A stretch of DNA of 48,392 bases from Prevotellaceae bacterium. Lineage in GTDB: Bacteria > Bacteroidota > Bacteroidia > Bacteroidales > Bacteroidaceae. Position numbers and translations under genes: made by a program. The DNA lies in contig JABZLB010000018.1 in assembly GCA_015256945.1 (NCBI GenBank), positions 1 to 48,392 of the forward strand. Reading direction: 5' to 3'. Shown here one piece after another: positions 35,307 to 42,483 of this stretch. The notes under the pieces are model-generated. The model worked only from the letters and a program-made list of their open reading frames with translations. It made no database searches and was not told the DNA's origin. Numbering within the stretch: position 1 is the first letter of the stretch; each line of letters begins with the position of its first letter.

Positions 35307-36881
35307 TTATTCAAATTTCATTGCAACATAACCCATATCAGCAGGGTCCGAACCCATAAAATCCACGACATGTTCAGTAATAAAAGGACCTATCGTAAAC
35401 ACATAACAATGATGAATATCTGTTGGATTAGAACACCAATAACTACCTGAAATTCCAATATTCCTTAATTTTCCGCCCTCATAATAACCTAAGGATGGTA
35501 AGAAAAAATATTTTGACACATCAGTAGGATGTCCCTCTAATATTTTCAACGTCGGTAACCCCATCAGTCCTGTCCTTTGATCGCTTCCTGAAAAGTCTGT
35601 GGAACTAAAATCAGAAATGTAAGCTCGCCTCTTCAGCCATGCTCCACTTTTATAAAGATGCCCCATAGTTGACCATAACGTGTTTGGATCCCATAAAATA
35701 CCATCCGCATGTAATGCACCCCAAGGATTAGAAGGATTATCAGGGACCTGTTCCCCAATATAATGATATATCTCATTTCTATTAGGAACATTTTTAAATG
35801 ATTCATTATCAGGCTCAAGATAGCTACCCTTATTTACACCATTATTATACCATCGTAAACCATCAGATGCAGTTGGTGCCTTACTGGCATTTTCGCTATT
35901 AGCAAGCGTAGGCTGCCAGGGATCAGCACTATCCCACTCGTGACCAGCCCAATAATTTTGTTTGGCATTCCACATATAATATTGCTTCCCGCTATAATCT
36001 GTGGGCGTTAAATTCGCACTAAAGTCCTGAAAAACGCCTGGGGTACAGTCTACATCATTAAATGTCTTGGTTATATCCCCCTCAACGTTAGTTATAGGAT
36101 CTTTTATTGTATAACTTATAGTTAGATTATATTTACCTGGAGCTATTACCATATATGCACCATTCAATGTCACGTTAGCTATCGTAGTATTCATGGCAAA
36201 ATTATTCGTTGTTAGCGTAATAGTTTTAGAAGCTGTAGCAGTGGAGGGAGTTTTATTGACAAGAGTACCATCAGTGAAATCGTATTGGCCAGCAATGGGC
36301 TTATCTGCGATAACGGTAATTTTGGTTAAATAAATATTAGGCCCAAGATAAGTGTTAGTACAGTATGGCATGAAGCAGAGGTAAGCCGCCTTATGTTCTA
36401 ACTTAAAGTTAAAACTATCACCATTACCGTGGGCTATTGCTACTCCGCAATCACCAGATTCACCGGCATGACTGAAATCATTTACTACATTCTGTGTTTG
36501 TGAAGAAGCAATAGTCACCTGCTCTCCACTTGCACTATTGCCAGTATAATTTACCTGACATCCGTCATCAAATAAACCCGTTCTAATAGAGAATCTTCCT
36601 TCTGTTTTACTATCATTAAAGGTTCCCTCCGAACTTTGCTGAAAAATATTACTCTTATCTTTTACCCATATTTTATCACCTGTACTCCAGAAAGCAATTC
36701 CTCCATTACCAGGTATGTGCGTAATGGAAGTCCGTGTTGATACAGCACCTCCAGAGAATGTTGCAATATGTGTATTATCACTTTGTGACCTGTTGTTTTC
36801 TACAACTACGTCACTTGTACATCCCGTAAAAAACAAAAGAAATAAACAAAAAGCAAGAGGCTTTAAAAATAATTGTTTCAT
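35307..36881 (-). CDS. Fimbrillin-like lipoprotein with FISUMP-like C-terminus (cassette 2)
   Basis: A 524-residue paralogue of the protein at 3775-5361. The lipobox LLFFTGC is followed by TRTSITH, AFWSTGDKIWVKDKSNIF, GCQVNYTGNSASGEQVTIAS, SHAGESGDCGVAIAHGNG and LEHKAAYLCFMPYC. The C-terminal part keeps LWSTMGHLYKSGAW and YFFLPSLGYYEGGKL with GSYWCS. The two proteins match strongly in the N-terminal half and diverge near the C-terminus, as expected if that end meets variable ligands or partners. It follows a small gene by 27 bases, with an AGGA-type ribosome site. Confidence 0.82.
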   Translation of the reverse strand: MKQLFLKPLAFCLFLLFFTGCTSDVVVENNRSQSDNTHIATFSGGAVSTRTSITHIPGNGGIAFWSTGDKIWVKDKSNIFQQSSEGTFNDSKTEGRFSIRTGLFDDGCQVNYTGNSASGEQVTIASSQTQNVVNDFSHAGESGDCGVAIAHGNGDSFNFKLEHKAAYLCFMPYCTNTYLGPNIYLTKITVIADKPIAGQYDFTDGTLVNKTPSTATASKTITLTTNNFAMNTTIANVTLNGAYMVIAPGKYNLTISYTIKDPITNVEGDITKTFNDVDCTPGVFQDFSANLTPTDYSGKQYYMWNAKQNYWAGHEWDSADPWQPTLANSENASKAPTASDGLRWYNNGVNKGSYLEPDNESFKNVPNRNEIYHYIGEQVPDNPSNPWGALHADGILWDPNTLWSTMGHLYKSGAWLKRRAYISDFSSTDFSGSDQRTGLMGLPTLKILEGHPTDVSKYFFLPSLGYYEGGKLRNIGISGSYWCSNPTDIHHCYVFTIGPFITEHVVDFMGSDPADMGYVAMKFE

Positions 36882-36908
36882 TGTTTCCTAATTATTTTTT
36901 CTTAACAT

Positions 36909-37106
36909 CTATTGAAAACTACCCGTATCGAACGCTTTATCAGTACTGTCCTCAAGAACAAGACCTGTTTTTGCACTATTATAACTTCCACCTTGTCCTA
37001 TACCTTTATGCTGCCCACTGGCTTCAACCAATAAATATTCTACTTGTAAAGGTACTACTGAACATGAAGGTGCAAGATACTTTCTTACATGATTCTTCTT
37101 CATCAT
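36909..37106 (-). CDS. Small conserved protein with SGQH-IGQGG core (cassette 2)
   Basis: A 65-residue protein matching the small protein at 5371-5595 in its N-terminal half: KYLAPSCSVVPLQVEYLL, then SGQH, IGQGGS and AK. The C-terminal half differs (TGLVLEDSTDKAFDTGSFQ), with less acid than the first. The single Cys in CSV is conserved. A second Met directly after the first could be the true start. Because the core, the gene order and the leader are all conserved between the two loci, it is very probably a real gene. Confidence 0.75.
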   Translation of the reverse strand: MMKKNHVRKYLAPSCSVVPLQVEYLLVEASGQHKGIGQGGSYNSAKTGLVLEDSTDKAFDTGSFQ

Positions 37107-37171
37107 TTTTATTACGTTTTAATTAAATAATTTTCTCTTATTCTTAATTCATATATAAAGCATAGTGGCAC

Positions 37172-37211
37172 AAAAAAAACTGGCAAAAGGAACTCCCTAA
37201 AGCCCTTTGCC
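37172..37211 (-). terminator. Intrinsic terminator inside the cassette 2 leader (putative attenuator)
   Basis: On the minus strand GGCAAAGGG pairs with CCTTTTGCC (one mismatch) across a 12-base loop and is followed by CAG and eight T. It lies 65 bases before the small gene and downstream of the promoter element. Confidence 0.72.
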
Positions 37212-37232
37212 TATTGACATTGTAGCACACTT

Positions 37233-37246
37233 CGCGCGCGCGTACG
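37233..37246. repeat. Alternating CG/TA tract
   Basis: CGCGCGCGCGTACG, an alternating purine-pyrimidine run of the kind that can adopt Z-DNA, in a position equivalent to the CG centre of the palindrome at 5692-5729. Confidence 0.75.
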
Positions 37247-37283
37247 TAAAAAGAAATTAAAGTGTTATTAGCGACGGTGCGCC

Positions 37284-37328
37284 TGTGTGTGTGTGTGTGT
37301 GTGTGTTAACAAAATATTTGGAACTACC
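37284..37328. repeat. GT microsatellite in conserved leader block
   Basis: Eleven TG repeats at 37284-37306 run into TTAACAAAATATTTG. The last 30 bases of this block (37299-37328) match 5761-5790 at 24 of 30 positions, where the tract has only four TG repeats. Tracts of this length are prone to slippage. Confidence 0.85.
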
Positions 37329-37416
37329 AAATATAAATCAAAGAAATAAGAGAAAATATATATTTCTCTCTTCATTCTATGACCTTGATCTGTAACTGAT
37401 AAAACTTTCACATGTG

Positions 37417-37424
37417 CAAAGTTA
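37417..37424 (-). promoter_or_regulatory. -7 promoter element of cassette 2
   Basis: Minus-strand TAACTTTG followed by GCA, the same as in cassette 1. The -33 position lacks a clear TTTG, so this promoter may be weaker or need an activator. Confidence 0.55.
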
Positions 37425-38096
37425 AGAAGAAACACATAAAAGATAGTAAAAACAAAGTAAAAAAATGAATTTTAATACAAACATTTAACAATTAAAGCCT
37501 TAATTAGTATTTTAAGTAGTCCAATAAAAGCAGTTCATATAAATACAGCCATAATTATATAAAAAAGACTATTAAGTAGCTAAAAGTTTGATAAACCGTA
37601 AATATGCCTTAGTAATTAAATATTTTAGAAACTGCCCTTTATAAACATGGAAAGGCTTATTTTCAACTGCATATACAAGCCATCACTATGTACGAATTAG
37701 CATTATATTTGCCTGATACGATTACCGATCAGCTGGCAAATCTTAGTGTAATAACGCTTTATGAGACAAGAAAGAATTGGCAAAATCAGCCCTTCTGCAC
37801 AGATATTCTAAGCTACATTAAACTTTTGATACATCGGATTGGCATCAGACAACAACTATTTTTTCATTTGCCTTGTTCAGTGGTTCAGATGTATCTATCC
37901 GCACTTTTCTGACTTTCTGCAATAAGCATTCAGCAATAAACCTAACCATATTTATATATGTTTTCTCTTCTTTTTTAAAAAGAAAAACAACTCTGTTATT
38001 CACAAAAAGACACTTCAACAAGCAATTTCAAACTACCGTTTACAACTTCATTACAATACAAAATGACACAAAAAGTCCAAAAATAACCTCGTTTAA
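37425..38096. other. AT-rich intergenic region between divergent cassette 2 and gdhA
   Basis: About 670 bases. One 74-codon frame at 37688-37912 on the plus strand has no recognisable motif and no promoter; I do not regard it as a gene. The rest is low-complexity A/T with no repeat or RNA I can name. Confidence 0.5.
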
Positions 38097-38128
38097 TTTG
38101 GTACATATAGAATAAAAGCCTATATTTG
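38097..38128 (+). promoter_or_regulatory. gdhA promoter
   Basis: TTTG at 38097-38100, a 20-base spacer and TATATTTG at 38121-38128. It predicts a leader of about 75 bases. Confidence 0.8.
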
Positions 38129-38209
38129 CGAGTATATATTAACAATATGAAACAGGGCAGACATGAATACATGCCCCGAAAATCTTTTGACTTATAAACA
38201 ATTACTGCT

Positions 38210-39547
38210 ATGGAAGTGGAACAAGTTTTAAACGGTTTAATGTGGAAACACGCAAACGAACCTGAATTTTTGCAGGCTGTTAAGGAAGTATTGATTTCTA
38301 TTCAAGATGTGTATAACCAGCATCCTGAATTTGAAAAGGCAAAGATTATTGAACGGCTCACTGAGCCAGAACGCGTAATTATGTTCCGTGTTCCGTGGAC
38401 AGACGACGATGGTGACGTACATGTCAACACCGGATACCGCGTTCAATTCAACAGTGCCATTGGCCCATACAAAGGAGGTTTAAGGTTCCATCCATCAGTA
38501 AATCTTAGCATTATGAAGTTCCTGGGCTTTGAACAGACATTCAAAAATGCTCTTACCACACTACCAATGGGCGGTGCAAAGGGAGGATCAGACTTTTCAA
38601 TTCGCGGTCGTTCCGATGCCGAAGTGATGCGTTTCTGCCAGTCGTTCATGCAGGAGCTGTACCATTACATAGGCCCAGATGAGGATGTTCCCGCAGGAGA
38701 TATTGGCGTAGGAGGGCGCGAAATAGGTTTTCTCTTCGGCCAATACAAAAAGCTTACCCAACAGTTTCAGGGAGTACTAACGGGTAAGGGTATGGAATAT
38801 GGCGGTTCAATACTTCGTCCTGAAGCAACGGGATTTGGTGCATTGTACTTCGTTAATCAAATGTTGCAGACGCGAGACATAGATATTAAAGGCAAGACCG
38901 TTGTTGTATCAGGTTTTGGGAACGTGGCATGGGGTGCCGTAAAGAAAGCTACACAGCTTGGTGCCAAGGTGATAACGATAAGCGGTCCGGATGGCTACAT
39001 CTACGATCCTGAAGGTATCAGCGGGGAGAAAAACGAATATATGCTTGAACTTCGCGCCAGCGGAGAGGACATTTGTGCACCGTATGCAGACGAGTTTAAA
39101 GGCTCGAAGTTTATTCCTGGCAGGAAGCCCTGGGAACAAAAAGCCGATATTTACCTGACCTGTGCTACACAGAACGAGCTGAACGGTGACGATGCCGAAC
39201 TTATTCTGTCGCACAAGCCACTGTGCATAGCTGAGGTAAGTAATATGGGATGCACAGCTGAAGCAGTTGAAAAATTTGTAAATGCCCGTCAGCTCTTCGC
39301 ACCGGGAAAAGCCGTTAATGCGGGAGGTGTTGCTACGTCGGGACTGGAAATGACACAGAACTCGATGCGTCTGCACTGGAGTTCGGACGAAGTTGACGAA
39401 AAATTGCACTATATTATGCACTCGATACACGGACAATGCACGAAGTATGGCACTCAGAAAGATGGATATATCGACTATGTAAAGGGAGCCAACGTTGCAG
39501 GATTTATGAAAGTAGCCAACGCCATGATGGCGCAAGGCATTGTATAA
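38210..39547 (+). CDS. gdhA: NADP-type glutamate dehydrogenase
   Basis: A 445-residue hexameric GDH of the bacterial short type: GYRVQFNSAIGPYKGGLRFH, TTLPMGGAKGGSDF (catalytic Lys region), DVPAGDIGVGGREIGFLFG, the dinucleotide-binding VVVSGFGNVAWGAVKKA, and GVATSGLEMTQNSMR. It assimilates ammonium into glutamate, the main nitrogen entry point in many Bacteroidales. A consensus promoter precedes it and an rlpA-like gene follows after 15 bases. Confidence 0.97.
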   Translation: MEVEQVLNGLMWKHANEPEFLQAVKEVLISIQDVYNQHPEFEKAKIIERLTEPERVIMFRVPWTDDDGDVHVNTGYRVQFNSAIGPYKGGLRFHPSVNLSIMKFLGFEQTFKNALTTLPMGGAKGGSDFSIRGRSDAEVMRFCQSFMQELYHYIGPDEDVPAGDIGVGGREIGFLFGQYKKLTQQFQGVLTGKGMEYGGSILRPEATGFGALYFVNQMLQTRDIDIKGKTVVVSGFGNVAWGAVKKATQLGAKVITISGPDGYIYDPEGISGEKNEYMLELRASGEDICAPYADEFKGSKFIPGRKPWEQKADIYLTCATQNELNGDDAELILSHKPLCIAEVSNMGCTAEAVEKFVNARQLFAPGKAVNAGGVATSGLEMTQNSMRLHWSSDEVDEKLHYIMHSIHGQCTKYGTQKDGYIDYVKGANVAGFMKVANAMMAQGIV

Positions 39548-39562
39548 CATAAAAACGTTACA

Positions 39563-40117
39563 TTGAAATACATCTTAATTATTATCATATTTATTGTAGG
39601 CTTTATCCCTGCAGGGTCACAAACCCTCAGGGGTAAAGCTTCTTTTTATTCAAAGAAAGCTACGGGAGCACGCACTGCAAGCGGTGAAAGACTACACCAT
39701 GACAGCCTGACTTGTGCCCATCGTACCTACCCTTTCGGCACTATTTTAAAGGTAACAAACCTGCGGAACGGACTGACGGTAAACGTAAGAGTTACCGATC
39801 GTGGCCCTTTCGGACGAGGTCGTATTATAGATTTAAGCTACGCTGCAGCTAAAGCCCTGGGCATGTTGTCACAGGGAGTAGCTATGGTTGAGGTGCAGAA
39901 GGTTGTACGTGGCATTCCCTACCGAGAAGAAGAACCCGAGACAGGATTGCCTGATTTTGAGTTTGATATCAATCAAATTGGTAATAATTTTATTACCGAA
40001 TGGCATCAAACTGAAATGAAAGAGGCATTACGTCCTGCCGGAAAGGTGACAAAACGCAATGCCATAAAACTGAAAAAGAAGGCTACTACCGTTCGCAAGG
40101 AATCAGAAACTCATTGA
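39563..40117 (+). CDS. RlpA-like septal ring lytic transglycosylase family protein
   Basis: A 184-residue exported protein with a double-psi beta-barrel: GKASFYSKKATGARTASGER, LTCAHRTYPFGTILKVTN and VRVTDRGPFGRGRIIDLSYAAAKALGM. The Asp in TDRGPF, catalytic in RlpA enzymes, is present. There is no SPOR domain; a Lys-rich tail ends the protein. The only start that gives the signal peptide (MKYILIIIIFIVG) is a TTG at 39563, with an in-frame stop at 39545. It likely acts on peptidoglycan. The last 32 bases overlap the 3' end of the opposing lipoprotein gene. Confidence 0.9.
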   Translation: MKYILIIIIFIVGFIPAGSQTLRGKASFYSKKATGARTASGERLHHDSLTCAHRTYPFGTILKVTNLRNGLTVNVRVTDRGPFGRGRIIDLSYAAAKALGMLSQGVAMVEVQKVVRGIPYREEEPETGLPDFEFDINQIGNNFITEWHQTEMKEALRPAGKVTKRNAIKLKKKATTVRKESETH

Positions 40118-41006
40118 CCTTTGAGATGTAAACGCCACCCTGAACAGCACTTACACAAAAACGGGCCGTTCCTTTTTTGAGCCGATTGTCAGCCTTGATG
40201 AGTGCTGTGTAACGTATTCCTTTCCCTGGCATGATTCTTTCAACGTGCATATTGGGAGAGATATAAATATGTCGGTTACCCGTAGTTTCAACAACCGTAG
40301 GAACAACATCGGCTAACGGTTTTGTGCCATGGTTTATAACTTCAAATATAATCTTACAAAGTTCACCACGATGCAGCTTTCCATCTTGCCCCTCATCAAT
40401 GAAACGAGCATTGCGAATTTCAATATCGGCATTATATTTCATAGCTGAAACCAACTTTTCTACACCCGATTGCATAGGCATCGTTGTGGTAGGCTGCTGT
40501 GCACTGTAATTGCCAGTGTAATCAACTCCATCGAAATTGTATAACCTATCGTCGCCACTATTCGTTGTATTAAAACCGCTTCCATAAACCGAATCAGCAG
40601 GAGTGGCAAGCGTATCACCGGGCAAAACAGATCTCATATTATCACCATATATCTGTGATGACACACTTTCAGAACCACGTCTACCATCACCATAGGTCCG
40701 AGGTACACGCTCAATACGCGAACGTGACCCATTACGATTCACACGTTCACGACGATATTGATCAATATCATCAGCACGACATTGATCGGCATCTGATCCC
40801 ATTTTCGCTCCAATGATGGCCCCTCCAGCCATTCCAACGATAGTTCCAAGGTCGGAACCTTGTGGTCCGCCTGTTATTCCACCGATAGCAGAACCAAGAA
40901 TAGAACCAAGAGAAGCTCCCATATATGCGCCAGAACCCGTATAACTATCACAGCCTGAGAAAACAACCAAAGCTGATGCAACCAGAATTATCGATTTTTT
41001 CATCAT
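40086..41006 (-). CDS. Glycine-zipper lipoprotein
   Basis: A 306-residue lipoprotein (lipobox VVFSGC). Residues about 25-70 form a glycine-zipper segment with repeated G-x-x-x-G (MGASLGSILGSAIGGITGG, then IVGMAGGAIIGAKMG), which usually inserts in or packs against a membrane. A linker rich in Arg, Ser and Asp follows. A beta-rich C-terminal domain (IEIRNARFIDEG-like start, LCKIIFEVINHGTKPLADVV) resembles CARDB/immunoglobulin-like modules. Function unknown; an envelope-structure role is likely. It overlaps the rlpA-like gene tail to tail. Confidence 0.82.
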   Translation of the reverse strand: MMKKSIILVASALVVFSGCDSYTGSGAYMGASLGSILGSAIGGITGGPQGSDLGTIVGMAGGAIIGAKMGSDADQCRADDIDQYRRERVNRNGSRSRIERVPRTYGDGRRGSESVSSQIYGDNMRSVLPGDTLATPADSVYGSGFNTTNSGDDRLYNFDGVDYTGNYSAQQPTTTMPMQSGVEKLVSAMKYNADIEIRNARFIDEGQDGKLHRGELCKIIFEVINHGTKPLADVVPTVVETTGNRHIYISPNMHVERIMPGKGIRYTALIKADNRLKKGTARFCVSAVQGGVYISKVNEFLIPCER

Positions 41007-41026
41007 ATATTTTCTATTAACTGCAG

Positions 41027-41034
41027 CAAAGTTA
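41027..41034 (-). promoter_or_regulatory. -7 promoter element of the glycine-zipper lipoprotein gene
   Basis: Minus-strand TAACTTTG, about 20 bases before the start codon; the -33 region is weak. Confidence 0.5.
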
Positions 41035-41074
41035 CTGAAACAGCTAATGATAAAACTTCACTTTCTCCTACTTT

Positions 41075-41096
41075 TATATAGGGATTTCCCTATATA
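41075..41096. repeat. Inverted repeat at the 3' end of the DUF262 operon
   Basis: TATATAGGG and CCCTATATA form a perfect 9-bp stem with a 4-base loop, immediately after the metallophosphoesterase stop codon. No T run follows on the minus strand, so terminator activity is uncertain. Confidence 0.6.
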
Positions 41097-41102
41097 TGCT
41101 AT

Positions 41103-41693
41103 TTAAAGCAACCGTGAGTTAATGCAGGTAATATCATGCAATAACGGAGCATTACACAATCTGTAATGATCGTCAAGAACAGACCCGTTTGCAAAAATAG
41201 TTTTTCCTCGTTGTTCTACGCCATAAGCTTCATGAGCGTGACCGAAAAGGTGATATTGGGGATTTATCTCCAGCACTCTATTCTTTAGAGCCAAGTTACC
41301 CCAATGTATCTCGTTTGATCTGTCTAATATCATGAAAGGGGGCTCGTGTGTAATAAGAACGTCTACATCATGAGGTATAAGACTTACAGGATGATTGTAT
41401 GCTACACCAAAGAATTTTACCCCATCAACCTCACAGCCATTATCTTGTAAGAAATGCACATTGTCAGGTAAATCTTCTATTTTTTCTGCATCCCATAGAC
41501 AAAGATCGTGATTACCTGTAACAAAAATCTTCTGACTAAAAGGAAGATCTATAAACCAATTCAGAAAATTGAGCACTTCTGCTTCTGTACCCATATCTGT
41601 GAAATCACCACAATGTACCAGAACATCAGCTATAGGCAAGTCTGACAACTGCTGATGTAGATTGTGAGTGTCTGATATTTGGAGGAGTGTCAT
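41103..41693 (-). CDS. Calcineurin-like metallophosphoesterase
   Basis: A 196-residue cytoplasmic phosphoesterase with the full motif set: DTH (LQISDTHN), GDF (VHCGDFTDMG), GNHD (FVTGNHDLCLWD), THEPP and GHAH (HLFGHAHEAYG). It resembles the small MPPED/UPF0046-type phosphodiesterases. Substrate unknown. It is the last gene of the DUF262 operon, 9 bases after the unknown 243-residue gene, so it may be a nuclease or phosphodiesterase component of that system, or an unrelated passenger. Confidence 0.9.
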   Translation of the reverse strand: MTLLQISDTHNLHQQLSDLPIADVLVHCGDFTDMGTEAEVLNFLNWFIDLPFSQKIFVTGNHDLCLWDAEKIEDLPDNVHFLQDNGCEVDGVKFFGVAYNHPVSLIPHDVDVLITHEPPFMILDRSNEIHWGNLALKNRVLEINPQYHLFGHAHEAYGVEQRGKTIFANGSVLDDHYRLCNAPLLHDITCINSRLL

Positions 41694-41702
41694 TTAATCA
41701 TA

Positions 41703-42434
41703 TTATAAATTTAAATTACTCAGTGTAGGGACAGATCCAAGCCCAACAATATACTCAATATGTGGATTTCCAACATGAGGACTCATTTGCCATATCCCAT
41801 CAACATCATCTGGAAGTTGGTCAAAGAAAGATCTTAATTCATTCAGATTCTCTTTAACACTCTCCATCGTCAAGTCTTGCAGCACTAATCCAAGCATCAT
41901 TCTTTTGATATTGTTATTAACAGGTATGGAACCAATAGCATGTTTGTACGTACTCGTTGTGCCAGCCGTAATAAATGTAGCCTGGCCAGTAAAGTACTTC
42001 CACTCCTTGTAGCCCATACAAATAAGTCCTACAGTTTCTATGAAATGGTTTACAAACAAGAGATAATACTGAATATTATTTTCTAAAGTGAAATATGAAG
42101 AAATAAAGATATTATAAAATCCCCACCGTGCTTTAAATTCTTGAGACCGGTCGTTGGGATGTAAATCAAAAACAAAGATATTTTTAATAAATACATCTTT
42201 ATATTGCATAATACAATCGTCTATTTCTGACACATAATTGTTCGCATTGTCTGTAAAAATAAAAAGAGATAAACATTCCTGCAAGTCTTTAGTATCCAAA
42301 TCAGATATATTCGGATAAGGTTGCTCTATACTGTTTAATATCTGTGTTGCCCTTTCTCCGATACAGTGATAAGAAGCCCATACCGTTTTAGCACCCGATT
42401 CATTTAAGTTAACGCTTTGTTTTACTTGATTCAT
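41703..42434 (-). CDS. Unknown protein, 243 aa, in the DUF262 operon
   Basis: Not recognised. It is soluble, with no signal peptide and no repeated motif. Visible features: SGAKTVWASYHCIGERATQI near the start, an acidic YVSEIDDCIMQYKD stretch, a hydrophobic aromatic FVNHFIETVGLICMGYKEW segment and a C-terminal WQMSPHVGNPHIEYIVGLG. The upstream gene ends 49 bases earlier and the downstream one starts 9 bases later, so it belongs to the operon. Possible roles include an effector, regulator or sensor; none is supported by a motif I know. Confidence 0.75.
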   Translation of the reverse strand: MNQVKQSVNLNESGAKTVWASYHCIGERATQILNSIEQPYPNISDLDTKDLQECLSLFIFTDNANNYVSEIDDCIMQYKDVFIKNIFVFDLHPNDRSQEFKARWGFYNIFISSYFTLENNIQYYLLFVNHFIETVGLICMGYKEWKYFTGQATFITAGTTSTYKHAIGSIPVNNNIKRMMLGLVLQDLTMESVKENLNELRSFFDQLPDDVDGIWQMSPHVGNPHIEYIVGLGSVPTLSNLNL

Positions 42435-42483
42435 AGCTTATCCCTTTAATTATTTATTATCCAAGAGGAAAATCCAGAAACTA

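Larger units (their letters stand above)
37107..37410 (-). promoter_or_regulatory. Long structured 5' leader of cassette 2
   Basis: About 305 bases between the -7 element and the small gene. In transcript order they hold an AT-rich hairpin (37369-37349, 7-bp stem), an AC/GT tract in a block shared with cassette 1 (37328-37284), an alternating CG element (37246-37233) and an intrinsic terminator (37211-37172). Length and order mirror the cassette 1 leader. Confidence 0.6.

Noticed and set aside
37688..37912. 74-codon frame on the plus strand upstream of gdhA
   Set aside because: No recognised motif, no promoter and no signal peptide; the surrounding AT-rich DNA gives such frames by chance.
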